This document shows, in pieces, positions 63,203 through 64,000 of a stretch of DNA of 64,000 nt. The position numbers were made by a program, and so were the translations under genes. Positions within the stretch are counted from its first letter, which is position 1; every line of letters begins with the position of its first letter. The notes under the pieces were generated by a model. That model ran no database searches and was not told the origin of the DNA. It was given only the letters and a program-made list of their open reading frames with translations. This DNA comes from Methanoplanus endosymbiosus (GTDB taxonomy: Archaea; Halobacteriota; Methanomicrobia; Methanomicrobiales; Methanomicrobiaceae). The DNA lies in assembly GCF_024662215.1 (NCBI RefSeq), contig NZ_CP096115.1, positions 496,001-560,000 on the forward strand, read 5' to 3'.

Positions 63203-63925
63203 GTGTTTAAAATTCCGGAAGAATACAATACAGGACTTGTTACAGATAAAAAGAGGTTTCCTCTCTCTCATTTAAAACAGGCTGAGAGGCAGCGTTTCCG
63301 CCGGACTCTTAAGGAACTGGTTCTTGATGCGGTTGTAAAGGATGATATTATTCCCTCTTTTGTAAGTGATACGGACTCTGTCAGGGCAGTTCAGTTTTTC
63401 ACAGCAGATGTAGATTCTGTACGCTCGGCACCTTTTGTCTGCGGAATTTTGCAGCGGATGACAAAGACTCCTTCTGTTATTAAGGTCAGGGATGATAAGA
63501 AGGAGTTGTATTCTTTTGCTCTAAAGCGGCTTAATCTTCAGGATAAGGATTTGGTTGTTGTGACTGATGAATTTCTGACCCATTCTCTTACACGGGGTGT
63601 GTCCGGAACGGAGGACCGGCTGATTCAGGACTTTGCCGGGTGGGACTGTATTGTGAATAAGACGGATCTGTATTCGTGGTATCTGGAGATGATGGTTAAG
63701 TGTTATATTATTACGAACCGGGATTTGTGGTCCGGGATGAATGACCTTCTCTCATCTAAATCTAAAGTCTGGTATAACACAGAGGACGTTTTACTTCTCT
63801 TTGAGGACGTTAAGGTTCTGGTCAGACTTACGGATGAGAGGAGCCGGTCAGTAACAACCGGAAATGCCTCCCGGATTAACGGCGAATTGAAGAGAACATA
63901 CGCTAAGCTGAAAGGTTATGTCTGA
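63203..63925 (+). CDS. DUF4391 family protein
   Basis: This 240-residue protein, read from the GTG at 63203 that follows GGAGTGA, matches DUF4391: FKIPEEYNTG, KKRFPLSHLK, then VYSFALKRLN-type (LYSFALKRLN) and a C-terminal DNA/RNA-binding-like part. DUF4391 proteins lie between a helicase and a type III-like DNA methyltransferase in many genomes. This gene is directly behind the helicase. The TTG at 63188 is in frame but overlaps the helicase gene and is less likely. Confidence 0.8.
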   Translation: MFKIPEEYNTGLVTDKKRFPLSHLKQAERQRFRRTLKELVLDAVVKDDIIPSFVSDTDSVRAVQFFTADVDSVRSAPFVCGILQRMTKTPSVIKVRDDKKELYSFALKRLNLQDKDLVVVTDEFLTHSLTRGVSGTEDRLIQDFAGWDCIVNKTDLYSWYLEMMVKCYIITNRDLWSGMNDLLSSKSKVWYNTEDVLLLFEDVKVLVRLTDERSRSVTTGNASRINGELKRTYAKLKGYV

Positions 63926-63940
63926 AGGTGAATTCAGAGG

Positions 63941-64000
63941 TTGTTGATTAATTTTAATGAGTTCTTTTCAGATTTTCTTCAGAGTTCCTTCCGGATTGCT
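63941..64000 (+). CDS. Start of a further gene (cut by window edge)
   Basis: After the DUF4391 stop, AAGGTG at 63925-63930 precedes two TTG codons (63941, 63944), from which LINFNEFFSDFLQSS reads openly to the window end. In similar clusters the next gene is often a DNA methyltransferase or nuclease, but 20 codons do not allow identification. Confidence 0.35.
   Translation, partial: MLINFNEFFSDFLQSSFRIA

Overview
The window looks like a piece of a euryarchaeal, most likely methanogen (Methanomicrobiales-type) chromosome of moderate, somewhat AT-rich composition. The evidence is a VAT/CDC48 AAA ATPase, an LSm protein, archease with RtcB, a DUF99 protein, an AglJ-type glycosyltransferase, a two-subunit pyruvate carboxylase, small proteins typical of methanogens (DUF2111, DUF2551), an intron-containing tRNA-Met, and TATA-box promoters without bacterial -10/-35 elements. 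No methanogenesis enzyme lies in the window, so the genus is inference.

Layout. 1-0.8 kb: start of an adenine deaminase gene and a small lipoprotein. 0.9-3.9 kb: an Rpn-family PD-(D/E)XK nuclease gene followed by a tandem array of its detached C-terminal module, enclosed by a direct repeat of about 125 bp. 4.0-10.3 kb: chemotaxis locus with a ParA/MinD-like ATPase, a 1420-residue cytoplasmic chemoreceptor and CheR. 10.3-43.9 kb: mostly housekeeping genes. They include RecJ-like DHH protein, MgtE-like transporter with PhoU/TrkA-C partner, RNase Z, NrdG-like activase, AroD, CDC48 with Hsp20, FBPase, LSm, AglJ, endonuclease III, thioredoxin, SecDF, archease-RtcB, and a biotin locus (BirA, BioY, ECF ATPases and T component, pyruvate carboxylase B and A). 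44-45 kb: an orphan glycine-betaine-type binding lipoprotein. 45.7-64 kb: an accessory, defence-like region around a tRNA-Met gene.

The accessory region strings together an ApeA-like HEPN protein, a three-gene MazF operon with a YwgA/Panacea-like middle gene, a DUF4143 ATPase, a DUF6932 nucleotidyltransferase with an unknown partner, an orphan HicB, a TIGR04255-unknown-HEPN operon, a DUF1016 nuclease remnant, a GHKL-STAS/DUF4325/PIN operon, and an SNF2-type helicase with DUF4391 that runs off the window. Modules are separated by three decayed copies of one unknown gene and three copies of a 25-29 bp repeat. This suggests that repeats mark or help the exchange of modules.

The best candidates for undescribed biology are the Rpn C-terminal cassette array (possible orphan antitoxins), the GHKL-STAS/DUF4325/PIN operon, the DUF6932 pair, the TIGR04255-unknown-HEPN operon, the MazF/YwgA-like operon, and the ParA-giant chemoreceptor pair with a ParB-like N-terminal motif. 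Two conserved genes (the ParA-like ATPase and RNase Z) have no canonical start codon where homology and ribosome binding sites require one; AUU is a plausible start for both. A perfect BirA-type operator precedes bioY.
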